Below are positions 26,376 to 34,178 of a stretch of DNA of 64,000 nt, one piece after another. Both the position numbers and the translations under genes were made by a program. The stretch is from Chlorogloea sp. CCALA 695 (GTDB taxonomy: Bacteria > Cyanobacteriota > Cyanobacteriia > Cyanobacteriales > Chroococcidiopsidaceae): positions 62,001 through 126,000 of the forward strand of contig NZ_PVWN01000001.1 of assembly GCF_003003885.1 (NCBI RefSeq), in the 5' to 3' direction. The first letter of the stretch is position 1. Each line of letters starts with the position of its first letter. Below the pieces are notes generated by a model. The model was given only the letters and a program-made list of their open reading frames with translations. It ran no database searches and was not told where the DNA came from.

Positions 26376-27152
26376 TTAAAATGTCAAAATTGACCAATCT
26401 TGTTCGCGGTAATAATGCGTCATATCATCAAACTTCCGCAACTCGGCTTGATAAATTTTCAATGGGTAGTCTGACAATTGTTGATTTAGTTCGCTAATTG
26501 TTTTAATAAGGTGATCGCGCTCTAAGCTTGGTGTAACTTCCCCAAAATAGCCTAACGTAATATGGGGCGTAAAATGATAGTGCTGTTCCATGCCCAAAGC
26601 TGTTAAATCGGGGCTTTGATAAATTGCTCGCCGCAGATTTAATATTTGATTATAAGCATTTTCATTTTTGGGTACTAGAGAAACACCAATTGCTCTTGGC
26701 ATAACTGTTATGCCCAAAATCTGCCACTCTATCGGTGATGCTATTTTCGATTGCTGATACTGCTCAAATATTTTCGAGATGGCGTTAATTAACTTAGTAT
26801 CAAATTTTTCTACATTTTCTTGGGCATAGTTGTAAGCACTTTCCCAGATTAAATCTGCCAAGGTAAGATGAAGGCTACCAGGCGGTACAGGTACAATTAA
26901 ATCTTTTGGGGCGAGTTCAATTAGCTGTTTTTGAAAGCTATGGAGACTTTGATAAAAATCGATATTTTGGTTATCTTCCTGAGCGGGGGGCGCAATTACG
27001 GTATAACCAGGGAAAGCTACAGCTTGTCTTCCACCTCCAGGAAGTGGTTTAAACTTCGGCGATGAGTGGATGTGCTGCACTTGCGTTTTGTAATTTTCTG
27101 GCATCGCCAGCTTTGCTACCCGGGTTAAATAAGTCTGATAATTGTCATCCAA
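26376..27152 (-). CDS. 2H phosphoesterase-like protein (DUF1868)
   Basis: The 258-residue protein has the two HxTx motifs of the 2H phosphoesterase superfamily: HLTLADL (near 114-120) and HITLGYF (near 200-206), which place two catalytic His residues in a central cleft. The N-terminal block KFKPLPGGGRQAVAFPGYTV marks the DUF1868 branch. Members hydrolyse or form 2',3' or 2',5' phosphoester bonds in RNA or nucleotides; the substrate here is unknown. It heads the cobH-cobL unit with only 7 bp before cobH. Its start (27152) lies 83 bp from the divergent holA ATG at 27235. Confidence 0.8.
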   Translation of the reverse strand: MDDNYQTYLTRVAKLAMPENYKTQVQHIHSSPKFKPLPGGGRQAVAFPGYTVIAPPAQEDNQNIDFYQSLHSFQKQLIELAPKDLIVPVPPGSLHLTLADLIWESAYNYAQENVEKFDTKLINAISKIFEQYQQSKIASPIEWQILGITVMPRAIGVSLVPKNENAYNQILNLRRAIYQSPDLTALGMEQHYHFTPHITLGYFGEVTPSLERDHLIKTISELNQQLSDYPLKIYQAELRKFDDMTHYYREQDWSILTF

Positions 27153-27234
27153 GATCCGTCGCCTCGCTTCCCTTGTTAAATTTTACGCCAAGATTAGTCA
27201 TTTAAAAATTTGTGTAGCTAACAAATACTTTCTT

Positions 27235-28212
27235 ATGCCAATTTACTACTATTGGGGAGATGATGAATTTGCGATCGCATCATCAGTACAGATATTACGC
27301 GATCGTACTGTCGATTCTAACTGGGCTAGTTTTAACTATACTCAACACCTTTGTGATACTCCTGATGCGGTTACTGAAGCGCTAAATCAAGCTATGACTC
27401 CACCTTTTGGCAGTGGTAGCCGTTTAGTTTGGCTAGTAAATACTACTATTGGTCAACAATGCCCTGACGATCTACTTGTTCAATTAAAGCGTACTTTGCC
27501 TGTAATCCCCGAAACGTCAGTTTTGCTACTAACTAGCCGCAATAAACCCGATGGTAGGCTTAAATCTACAGCTTTGTGGAAAGAGTACGCCGAAATTAAG
27601 GAATTTGCCCTAATTCCGCCTTGGGAGACAAAGCAGCTAGTACAGCAAGTTGAAAAAATTGCCCAAGAAGTCGGGGTAAAACTATCTTCTAGCAGCACAA
27701 CTTTAATCGCCCAATCTGTAGGTAATAATACTCGCCAATTGTACAATGAGTTGACAAAATTGCGTTTGTATGCTGGAGACTCTCAAGCCCCAATAAGTAT
27801 AGATATTGTCAATAATTTAGTTCAAGCCACATCGCAAACGAGCTTAGACTTAGTAAAAGTAATTGCTGAGGGAAATACCGCCCAGGCGTTAACATTGGTA
27901 GGGCAATTACTCAATCGTAACGAGCCTGGTTTAAAAATTGTTGCCACTTTAGTCGGACAATTTCGGACATGGTTATGGGTAAAAATAATGACAGCTCAAG
28001 AGCGCGATAAAAAAGTAATTGCTCAAGCAGCAGAAATTGGTAACCCTAACCGCGTTTACTTTCTCCAGCAAGAAGTAAAGTCTCTTAGCACCGAGCAACT
28101 TGTGGCTACTTTACCTTTGTTGCTAGAGTTGGAAGTTAGTCTCAAGCAAGGAGGCGAAGAAGAGGCTCTGCTGCAAACTAAAGTTATCCAGCTAAGTCAA
28201 ATTTTCCTATAA
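27235..28212 (+). CDS. holA: DNA polymerase III delta subunit
   Basis: HolA is the wrench subunit of the clamp loader that opens the beta sliding clamp. The 325-residue product begins MPIYYYWGDDEFAIASSVQ, the typical start that corresponds to a P-loop-like region lacking function in delta. It ends with the collar helices (GQLLNRNEPGLKIVATL). The ATG at 27235 is preferred to an upstream in-frame start at 27142, which would overlap the divergent 2H gene and add 31 residues unlike HolA. The frame ends at the TAA near 28212, 115 bp before the next gene. Confidence 0.9.
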   Translation: MPIYYYWGDDEFAIASSVQILRDRTVDSNWASFNYTQHLCDTPDAVTEALNQAMTPPFGSGSRLVWLVNTTIGQQCPDDLLVQLKRTLPVIPETSVLLLTSRNKPDGRLKSTALWKEYAEIKEFALIPPWETKQLVQQVEKIAQEVGVKLSSSSTTLIAQSVGNNTRQLYNELTKLRLYAGDSQAPISIDIVNNLVQATSQTSLDLVKVIAEGNTAQALTLVGQLLNRNEPGLKIVATLVGQFRTWLWVKIMTAQERDKKVIAQAAEIGNPNRVYFLQQEVKSLSTEQLVATLPLLLELEVSLKQGGEEEALLQTKVIQLSQIFL

Positions 28213-28326
28213 CTTAGCGGTAGACTTTGTTATACGGCAATTAATCGCTGGAACTTATCAGGTCTAAAATACTTCAAAACATAATGATACCGCTCCGGTG
28301 TTGTAGTTTTGTCAAGATCCGTAATT

Positions 28327-28803
28327 ATGCTTACCCCTTTACCATTCAATTCTTACCCAAACCGGATGTTGTCGCGCAGTCTTATTGTGGTAGTTTTTTC
28401 GGCTCTAGGTTTGCTCTCTGGATTTGCGCCCGACGTTTCCGGGCGTTTTGGAAGTATAGTTTTTAGTAGCGCCGCTTACGCCCAAGAATTTAGCGATAGC
28501 GATATTGCCAAATTTTCCCGCGCTGCGTTGGCGATTGAAATGGAGCGCCGAAGTACCCAGCAAAAAATTAGCAGTCTGACTGGAGGAAATGTACCAGAAG
28601 TTAGTTGCGATCGCTCAGAAGCTTTAGCTAATCTCTCAGAAGGTATCCGTAACGAATTTGAAAGTTTTTGCGAGTTTTCAGCCAAAAAGATTCGAGACAA
28701 CGGTTTAGATGTGGGGCAATTTAACGCCATCAAAAATAGGTATAATAGCGATCCTGCCGTTAAAAAACGAGTAAATCAAGAATTGCGCCGTCTGCGTGGG
28801 TGA
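28327..28803 (+). CDS. DUF4168 domain exported protein
   Basis: From the ATG at 28327 the product has 158 residues. A hydrophobic segment (SLIVVVFSALGLLSGFAP) and a likely signal peptidase site at AAYA-QEFSD suggest export. The mature part has the DUF4168 pattern FSDSDIAKFSRAALAIEMER followed by a Cys pair (SCDRSEA and FCEFSAKK), which may form a disulfide, and helices ending RVNQELRRLR. The function is unknown. An internal ATG at 28366 gives a shorter signal peptide. The stop overlaps the GTG that could start ureE, so the two genes are close-coupled, but a functional link is not evident. Confidence 0.7.
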   Translation: MLTPLPFNSYPNRMLSRSLIVVVFSALGLLSGFAPDVSGRFGSIVFSSAAYAQEFSDSDIAKFSRAALAIEMERRSTQQKISSLTGGNVPEVSCDRSEALANLSEGIRNEFESFCEFSAKKIRDNGLDVGQFNAIKNRYNSDPAVKKRVNQELRRLRG

Positions 28804-28811
28804 AGTTATTT

Positions 28812-29255
28812 ATGCTAACTTTGACGCAAATAAAGCTGCCAAACAAGTCTATTTTAGTCAATTTTAGTTTAGCTCTAACGGCGGAAGAACGTACTCGCAG
28901 CCGCCATCGTTTTACAACGGTAGAAGGAGAAATTGTCTACTTACATTTACCTAGAGGAACAGTATTGCAAGACGGAGATTTGTTGCAAGACTACGGAGAA
29001 ACTATTTTAGTGCGAGTTAGCGCCAAATTAGAGCCAGTTATTACCGTAACTACAACTAATTCTTTAGAATTACTCAAAGCTGCGTATCACCTAGGCAATC
29101 GTCACGTACTTGTAGAAATTTCTACCGATTATTTACGTTTAGCGCCCGACCCAGTATTGCAGAAAATGCTAGAACAGCTAAACTTTGAGGTAATTTCTGA
29201 AATTATGCCATTTTTTCCTGAACAAGGCGCTTACAAGCATCATAGCGATGGATAG
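28812..29255 (+). CDS. ureE: Urease accessory protein UreE
   Basis: UreE is the nickel metallochaperone that delivers Ni2+ to the UreDFG complex for urease maturation. The product (147 residues from ATG 28812; a GTG at 28800 is an alternative) has the N-terminal [10 protein letters not shown] and [14 protein letters not shown], the metal-site [11 protein letters not shown] (with conserved His) and a short C-terminal tail with two His residues (HHSDG) instead of a long His-rich tail. It is followed by ureF with an 8-base overlap and then ureG. No urease structural genes or ureD are in the window. Confidence 0.93.
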   Translation: MLTLTQIKLPNKSILVNFSLALTAEERTRSRHRFTTVEGEIVYLHLPRGTVLQDGDLLQDYGETILVRVSAKLEPVITVTTTNSLELLKAAYHLGNRHVLVEISTDYLRLAPDPVLQKMLEQLNFEVISEIMPFFPEQGAYKHHSDG

Positions 29256-29916
29256 TCAGGTTTTAAGCTTATTACAGTTAGTTAGTCCGGCTTTACCTGT
29301 GGGAGCTTATAGTTACTCAGAAGGATTAGAGACGCTGGTAGAATGGGGAACAATTAGTAGTAACCGCACACTCAAGCATTGGTTAGAGCAAGAATTGAGT
29401 TATGGCGCAATTCGTACCGAAGCGGCGGTAATGTTACGGGCTTACCAGGCTACAGTCTCGAAGGATAAAACCGCTTTAAGTTACTGGAATACATGGCTAT
29501 CCGCCGCCCGAGAAACTAGCGAGTTACGCGCCTCTAGCTGGCAAATGGGACAAAGTTTAATGCACTTGTTGTTAGCGATTAAACCTACAGAAGCGCAGAG
29601 TTTTTGTGTACAGGGTGAGTGTAATTATGCTGTTTGTTTGGGAGTTTTCGCTGCTTTGGAGCAAATAGACTCAAAATCTTTAATTCTCGGCTATTTGCAC
29701 AGTTGGGCAAATAATTTAATTACTGCGGGTGTAAAACTAATTCCTTTGGGACAAACCGCCGGACAAATTTTATTACACGAATTACACGCTAATATTAGCG
29801 CTGCGGCTACAGAAATTATTAGCTTAGAAGACGATAAGCTTAGTAGTTGCTCTTGGGGTTTATCACTAGCAAGTATGGCGCACGAAACACAATACACGCG
29901 CTTGTTTCGCAGTTAA
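29248..29916 (+). CDS. ureF: Urease accessory protein UreF
   Basis: UreF regulates the UreG GTPase during insertion of nickel and CO2 into urease. The 222-residue helical protein starts [21 protein letters not shown] with the conserved [16 protein letters not shown] motif. The helices [12 protein letters not shown] and [20 protein letters not shown] are typical. Its start overlaps the end of ureE by 8 bases, consistent with translational coupling. The TAA stop is followed by the heptamer and 14-mer tandem repeats that lead into ureG. Confidence 0.95.
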   Translation: MDSQVLSLLQLVSPALPVGAYSYSEGLETLVEWGTISSNRTLKHWLEQELSYGAIRTEAAVMLRAYQATVSKDKTALSYWNTWLSAARETSELRASSWQMGQSLMHLLLAIKPTEAQSFCVQGECNYAVCLGVFAALEQIDSKSLILGYLHSWANNLITAGVKLIPLGQTAGQILLHELHANISAAATEIISLEDDKLSSCSWGLSLASMAHETQYTRLFRS

Positions 29917-29919
29917 ATG

Positions 29920-29947
29920 GGTAATAGGTAATGGGTAATGGATAATT
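29920..29947 (+). repeat. Heptamer tandem repeat (STRR type)
   Basis: Four 7-bp units follow the ureF stop: GGTAATA, GGTAATG, GGTAATG and GATAATT. Short heptameric tandem repeats of this kind are well known in filamentous and some unicellular cyanobacteria. A reverse-complement relative (ATTACCA x3) is at 38664-38684. Confidence 0.75.
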
Positions 29948-29950
29948 AAG

Positions 29951-29992
29951 CAATGACCAATTCTCAATGACCAATTCCCAATGACCAATCCG
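29951..29992 (+). repeat. 14-bp tandem repeat, three units, containing the ureG start codon
   Basis: The units are CAATGACCAATTCT, CAATGACCAATTCC and CAATGACCAATCCG. Each includes an ATG. The first two ATGs (29953, 29967) open five-codon frames (Met-Thr-Asn-Ser-Gln) that stop at the TGA overlapping the next unit's ATG. The third ATG (29981) is the ureG start. The two short upstream frames could couple or dampen ureG translation. Confidence 0.8.
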
Positions 29993-30592
29993 CAAGTGAA
30001 TGCTTTTCGTGTCGGAGTAGCTGGGCCCGTTGGCTCTGGTAAAACAGCTTTGGTAGATGCTCTGTGTAAAGCATTGCGCCAACAATATAATATTGCCGTA
30101 GTCACAAATGACATTTATACTCAAGAAGATGCTCAGTATTTAGTGCGAAGTCAAGCTTTAGAGAGCGATCGCATTATTGGGGTAGAAACGGGTGGTTGTC
30201 CACATACGGCGATTAGAGAAGATGCGTCAATTAACTTAGTTGCGATCGCCCAATTAGAACAAAAATTTTCTAACCTAGACTTGGTATTTTTGGAAAGTGG
30301 CGGCGACAATTTGGCAGCAACTTTTAGTCCAGAATTGGTAGATTTAACTATATACGTGATTGATGTAGCCGCCGGAGACAAGATCCCGCGTAAAGGTGGG
30401 CCAGGAATTACTAAGTCTGATTTGCTTGTAATTAACAAAATTGATCTTGCTCCTTACGTAGAAGCCGATTTAGGCATCATGGAGCGCGATACTAAAAAAA
30501 TGCGGGGTGATAAAGCGTTTGTGTTTACTAACTTAAAGACGCAAATCGGAGTTGATACGGTAATTGATTTTGTACAGAGTTATCTTTGCTAG
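29981..30592 (+). CDS. ureG: Urease accessory GTPase UreG
   Basis: UreG is the SIMIBI-class GTPase that drives nickel insertion into urease with UreD/UreF. The 203-residue product has the P-loop [11 protein letters not shown], the conserved [11 protein letters not shown], the metal-binding [13 protein letters not shown] (CPH motif), and the NKIDLAPYV nucleotide motif. The ATG at 29981 lies in the third copy of a 14-bp tandem repeat. The upstream spacing carries no classic AGGAGG; the repeats themselves sit where a binding site would be. It is followed by a dispersed repeat copy and then dnaG. Confidence 0.95.
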   Translation: MTNPQVNAFRVGVAGPVGSGKTALVDALCKALRQQYNIAVVTNDIYTQEDAQYLVRSQALESDRIIGVETGGCPHTAIREDASINLVAIAQLEQKFSNLDLVFLESGGDNLAATFSPELVDLTIYVIDVAAGDKIPRKGGPGITKSDLLVINKIDLAPYVEADLGIMERDTKKMRGDKAFVFTNLKTQIGVDTVIDFVQSYLC

Positions 30593-30616
30593 GGTTTAAA
30601 CCACATGGAGCAAGAA

Positions 30617-30668
30617 AGACGTTGCAATGCAACTCTACACTAAAATTTATACATTTAATTAGCAACGC
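30617..30668 (+). repeat. Dispersed repeat, copy A (AGACGTTG... type)
   Basis: AGACGTTGCAATGCAACTC at its left forms a small hairpin (GTTGC / GCAAC). The right half, TATACATTTAATTAGCAACGC, matches TATACATTTAATCAGCAGCGC of the copy at 41753-41807. It occupies most of the ureG-dnaG gap. Confidence 0.6.
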
Positions 30669-30704
30669 TGTTTATTTATAATTGACTATATATAATAAAA
30701 AATT

Positions 30705-32636
30705 ATGCAAATTCCTCGCTTGCATCCCGATACTGTGGAGCAAGTAAAACAAAAAGCAGACATTTACGATGTTATTTCCGATCATGTTGTTTTACGCAAA
30801 GGTGGTAAAGGCTTTGTAGGCTTATGTCCTTTTCACACCGAAAAAACTCCTAGTTTTAGCGTCAGTCAATCGAAGCAAATGTATTACTGCTTTGGCTGTA
30901 ACGTTGGGGGAGATGCGATTAAGTTTTTGATGGAGTTACAAAAGCAATCTTTTAGCGAAGTAGTATTAGACTTAGCTAGGCGCTATCAAGTAACAGTCCA
31001 AACTTTAGAACCTGAGCAACGCCAGCAATTACAGCAACAGTTGTCGTTACGAGAGCAATTGTACGAGATTTTAGCGATCGCTAGTCGGTTTTATCAACAC
31101 GCTCTATACCAACCTCAAGGCGAAACAGCGTTACATTACTTATTTGCCCGAAAACTCAAAGCTGAAACTATCCAGCAATTTAACTTAGGCTACGCGCCCG
31201 ATAGTTGGGAAACTTTGTATCGTTACTTAGTAGAGCAAAAACGTTACCCAGTACAGTTGCTACAACAGGCGGGTTTACTGCGTCAACGTCAATCGGGAGA
31301 TGGCTATTATGACTATTTCCGCCATCGCGTAATTATTCCCATCCTCGATTTGCAAGGGCGAGTTATTGGCTTTGGGGGAAGAAGTTTAGGCGATGAGCAA
31401 CCAAAGTATCTTAACTCCCCAGAAACGGAGCTTTTTAGTAAAGGTAAAACCTTATTTGCTTTAGATAAAGCTAAATCGGCAATTTCTGAGCTTGATTGTG
31501 CGGTAGTAGTTGAAGGATATTTTGATGCAATTTCGCTGCACGCTGCGGGAATAACTAATGTAGCCGCTTCTCTGGGTACAGCGCTGAGTTTAGAGCAAGT
31601 AAGGCAAATATTACGTTACAGCGAGTCAAAACAATTAATTCTCAACTTTGATGCGGATGTGGCGGGTATTCAAGCGTCCGAAAGAGCCATTGGTGAAATT
31701 GCTAACCTCGCTTATCGCGGCGAAGTACAACTAAAAATCCTTAATTTACCCGCCGGGAAAGATGCAGACGAATACTTACATACTTCCACCCCAGAGGATT
31801 ACAGAGATTTACTCGCAAAGGCTCCATTGTGGTTAGATTGGCAAATTTTACAACTAATAGGCGATCGCAATCTTAAACAAGCTACAGACTTTCAGCAAGT
31901 GGCTAAAGCAATGGTAAAGCTACTCCAGCAAATTGATAACAGCGATACCCGCAATTATTATGTAAGTCGCTGCGCGGAGATTCTTAGCTTAGGAGATGCG
32001 CGACTTGTACCATTACGAGCAGAGAATTTATTAGCCCAAATTTCTCCTAAATATCAGTCAAATAAGCCGATTTCGTCCAAAACTCAAAAACCGAGTAATC
32101 CCAAAGATAAAGCCTTCCCCGAAGCCTCAGAGCGCAGTCTACTAGAGCAAGCAGAGGCTTTGCTATTGCGAATTTATCTTCACTGCCCAGAACATCGTCA
32201 AGCCGTCACTAGCGCCTTACAAGAGCAAAATTTGCAATTTAGTTTGTCTCATCACCGTTTTTTATGGCAGCAAATTGTCGATGAAAAGTCTGAAATCCAC
32301 CAAACAGAGGAGCAAGTCAGTTTAGTTTCTCGTATTCAAACTCGCTGTTTGCAATCTGCTACAGAAATAGCCCAAGTTTCTCCTCTATTTCACTTAGATG
32401 AAAAAACCCAGCAAGATTTACTCCGGGGTACGCAAGTAATTCAAGCCGCCACCGCTTGTATGGAAAGAGTGTTGTGTGAAAAACGCTATCGCTCGTTTTT
32501 GGATTTGTGGGAGCAAACAGATCCTATAAACGATCCTGAGAACTCCCAATTATATTATCAGTCGTTGTACACCGCACAAAGGCGGCTGCAAGAGTTAGAT
32601 TTGATGCGCCAATTTTGCTTGACAGACTTACTATAG
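30705..32636 (+). CDS. dnaG: DNA primase
   Basis: DnaG synthesises RNA primers at the fork. The 643-residue protein starts MQIPRLHPDTVEQVKQKADI and has the N-terminal zinc finger of CHCC type (CPFHTEK...SKQMYYCFGC, about residues 41-66). The central catalytic core contains EEFNLGYAP-type patterns, and the TOPRIM domain is visible as VVEGYFDAISLH (acidic Glu) and LNFDADVAGIQASERAI (paired Asp). The C-terminal part, after about 460, is the helicase-binding region, rich in Leu and Glu. Start codon ATG at 30705 is typical. Confidence 0.95.
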   Translation: MQIPRLHPDTVEQVKQKADIYDVISDHVVLRKGGKGFVGLCPFHTEKTPSFSVSQSKQMYYCFGCNVGGDAIKFLMELQKQSFSEVVLDLARRYQVTVQTLEPEQRQQLQQQLSLREQLYEILAIASRFYQHALYQPQGETALHYLFARKLKAETIQQFNLGYAPDSWETLYRYLVEQKRYPVQLLQQAGLLRQRQSGDGYYDYFRHRVIIPILDLQGRVIGFGGRSLGDEQPKYLNSPETELFSKGKTLFALDKAKSAISELDCAVVVEGYFDAISLHAAGITNVAASLGTALSLEQVRQILRYSESKQLILNFDADVAGIQASERAIGEIANLAYRGEVQLKILNLPAGKDADEYLHTSTPEDYRDLLAKAPLWLDWQILQLIGDRNLKQATDFQQVAKAMVKLLQQIDNSDTRNYYVSRCAEILSLGDARLVPLRAENLLAQISPKYQSNKPISSKTQKPSNPKDKAFPEASERSLLEQAEALLLRIYLHCPEHRQAVTSALQEQNLQFSLSHHRFLWQQIVDEKSEIHQTEEQVSLVSRIQTRCLQSATEIAQVSPLFHLDEKTQQDLLRGTQVIQAATACMERVLCEKRYRSFLDLWEQTDPINDPENSQLYYQSLYTAQRRLQELDLMRQFCLTDLL

Positions 32637-32651
32637 TGGCGCATCTAATAC

Positions 32652-33155
32652 TTACTTACACATCAACGTTTCGCGGGTTTCTTTCCCAGTGGTGGGGTTA
32701 GTACCTTGAGCTATTTTACACAAGTTGTCTTGCTCATCTTGGCGGAGCAATACATCGCTAAAATCCGCACCGTCAATAATTGCGCCGTCAAACTTAGCAT
32801 TAGCAGCAAAAGCCCCGGTTAAAACAGCATTAGTCAAGTTAGTTTTAATAATTCGGGCTGCATCTAAGGTTGCATTAGTCAGATTTGCGCCTTCCAAATT
32901 TGCCGACTCTAAATTAGCCGCAAAAAAACTTACACCTGTCAAATCGCTATGGCTAAGATTGCTGTTGCGTAAATTGGCTTTAGTAAAACTTGCATCGGTC
33001 AATACTTGCCCAGAAAAATCTCTGCCGAGCAAGTTTTCTCTGTTATAGTCAAGAGCGAAAGCTGGGGAAATCCAAATACTTGCACTTACGAGCATCGCTA
33101 ATAAACACAGTAAGCCGCTCAAAATCTGCTTGTGTAGCACAGTTGTAGAATTCAT
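32652..33155 (-). CDS. Exported pentapeptide repeat protein (thylakoid-lumen type)
   Basis: The 167-residue protein has a signal peptide (hydrophobic core LLCLLAMLVSASIWI, likely cleavage after AFA) and then pentapeptide repeats of the (S/N/A)-(N/D)-L-x-x type (KANLRNSNLSHSDLTGVSF, ANLESANLEGANL). It ends in a non-repeat tail with two Cys residues (NLCKIAQG and TLMCK) that could form a disulfide. The layout resembles lumenal pentapeptide proteins of cyanobacteria and plant TL17. Function unknown. It lies convergent with dnaG (15 bp) and divergent from yraN. Confidence 0.8.
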   Translation of the reverse strand: MNSTTVLHKQILSGLLCLLAMLVSASIWISPAFALDYNRENLLGRDFSGQVLTDASFTKANLRNSNLSHSDLTGVSFFAANLESANLEGANLTNATLDAARIIKTNLTNAVLTGAFAANAKFDGAIIDGADFSDVLLRQDEQDNLCKIAQGTNPTTGKETRETLMCK

Positions 33156-33170
33156 TTTATGTTGTAGCCA

Positions 33171-33566
33171 ATGGCAAACGATCGCTCATCTCATTATCCC
33201 GATATAGGTGTTTTAGGAGAAGATTTTATTGCTCAATGGTTACAATCTAACAGTTGGCAAATTTTACATCGTCGTTGGCGTTGCCGTTGGGGAGAAATTG
33301 ACTTAATTGCTAATAATTGCGATTCTTTAGCCTTTGTCGAAGTCAAAACGCGCAGTGCTGGAAGTTGGGATGCGGGAGGGTTACTAGCAATTACGCCTCA
33401 AAAGCAAGCAAAGCTCTGGAAAACTGCTCAAAGCTTTTTAGCTACTTATCAAGAGTTTGCGGAGTATACTTGTAGCTTTGATGTGGCGCTGGTTTATTGC
33501 GAAAAGACTTCGCCCGATTTAAAATACAATTTGTCTTTAAAAGAATATATCCCCGCCGCTTTTTAA
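33171..33566 (+). CDS. YraN family endonuclease-like protein (UPF0102)
   Basis: The 131-residue product has the YraN/UPF0102 pattern of a restriction-endonuclease-like fold. GVLGEDFIAQWLQSNSWQIL is followed by RRWRCRWGEIDLIANN, whose Glu and Asp form a nuclease-like site, and by FVEVKTRS (Glu-x-Lys). It is a conserved family in bacteria of uncertain role, thought to act in DNA metabolism. The ATG at 33171 is 15 bp from the divergent pentapeptide start. The gene ends 24 bp before the inverted repeat at 33591-33617. Confidence 0.88.
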   Translation: MANDRSSHYPDIGVLGEDFIAQWLQSNSWQILHRRWRCRWGEIDLIANNCDSLAFVEVKTRSAGSWDAGGLLAITPQKQAKLWKTAQSFLATYQEFAEYTCSFDVALVYCEKTSPDLKYNLSLKEYIPAAF

Positions 33567-33590
33567 ATATAGACGTAGCATCTTTTTAAA

Positions 33591-33617
33591 TAGAGACGTA
33601 GCGATGCTACGTCTCTA
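33591..33617. repeat. Palindromic dispersed repeat with 12-bp perfect stem
   Basis: TAGAGACGTAGC pairs perfectly with GCTACGTCTCTA around the loop GAT. A partial relative, ATAGACGTAGCAT, lies just upstream (33569-33582). The right arm contains the stop codon of the convergent gene (33615-33617). Palindromes of the GTAGAGACGTNNC type are common in cyanobacterial intergenic DNA; this one could also act as a bidirectional terminator. Confidence 0.75.
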
Positions 33618-34004
33618 CGCTAATGTTTCTGGACAATAACCCAAACCTTGCACAAATTGCTGACGGAAAGCTTCAATTTCTTCTCTTTCTGGGCTACCAT
33701 GCGAAACTACTACTACTTGATACCGACGCATTACATCAATAGGCGATTGTCCAGATTCTAAGTCCCAAAGTGCCATATTTACACGCATGGAAGGCTCGTA
33801 GGCTATGCCCAACTCATTCAAAAAAGCTCTAAAATCTCCATCTTGTTGCCCATCGAGGGGAGATGCTGTTTTAATCTTAACGATCCAGCCCTCGATTTGA
33901 TGAATTACACTAACAAAGCTAATGGGGATTTGGGGTCTGCGATGCAGATGCTCGACAATCCTCAAAGTGAGGGTAGCATTGGCAAGATAATAAATGTATT
34001 CCAT
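33615..34004 (-). CDS. Conserved cyanobacterial hypothetical protein
   Basis: I do not recognise this 129-residue protein. It begins MEYIYYLANATLTLRIVEHL, has a central IHQIEGWIVKIKTASPLDGQ and ends near FVQGLGYCPETLA. It is soluble, with no signal peptide or obvious catalytic motif. The final codons enter the palindromic repeat at 33591-33617, and the TAG stop belongs to that repeat's right arm. The natural C-terminus could therefore have been altered by repeat insertion. It converges with yraN and is 174 bp from queA on the opposite strand. Confidence 0.6.
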   Translation of the reverse strand: MEYIYYLANATLTLRIVEHLHRRPQIPISFVSVIHQIEGWIVKIKTASPLDGQQDGDFRAFLNELGIAYEPSMRVNMALWDLESGQSPIDVMRRYQVVVVSHGSPEREEIEAFRQQFVQGLGYCPETLA

Positions 34005-34178
34005 TGCTGCTTTTTAGGGGCGAGTCAATCTTAGGCTTCTATTGTCGCAAAGTGGCGATCGCTATGGCTAGGGGGTAACTCCTACTTTTATCGGGGTAAA
34101 TCTACCCAAATATTTTATTTTTATGCTTAGTAGAAGTCTAAAAAACTATAAAAATCCAGTTTACTAACTGCTCACATT

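Noticed and set aside
29951-29992. Possible CRISPR-like repeat array
   Set aside because: Units are contiguous 14-mers without spacers, and no cas genes are near.
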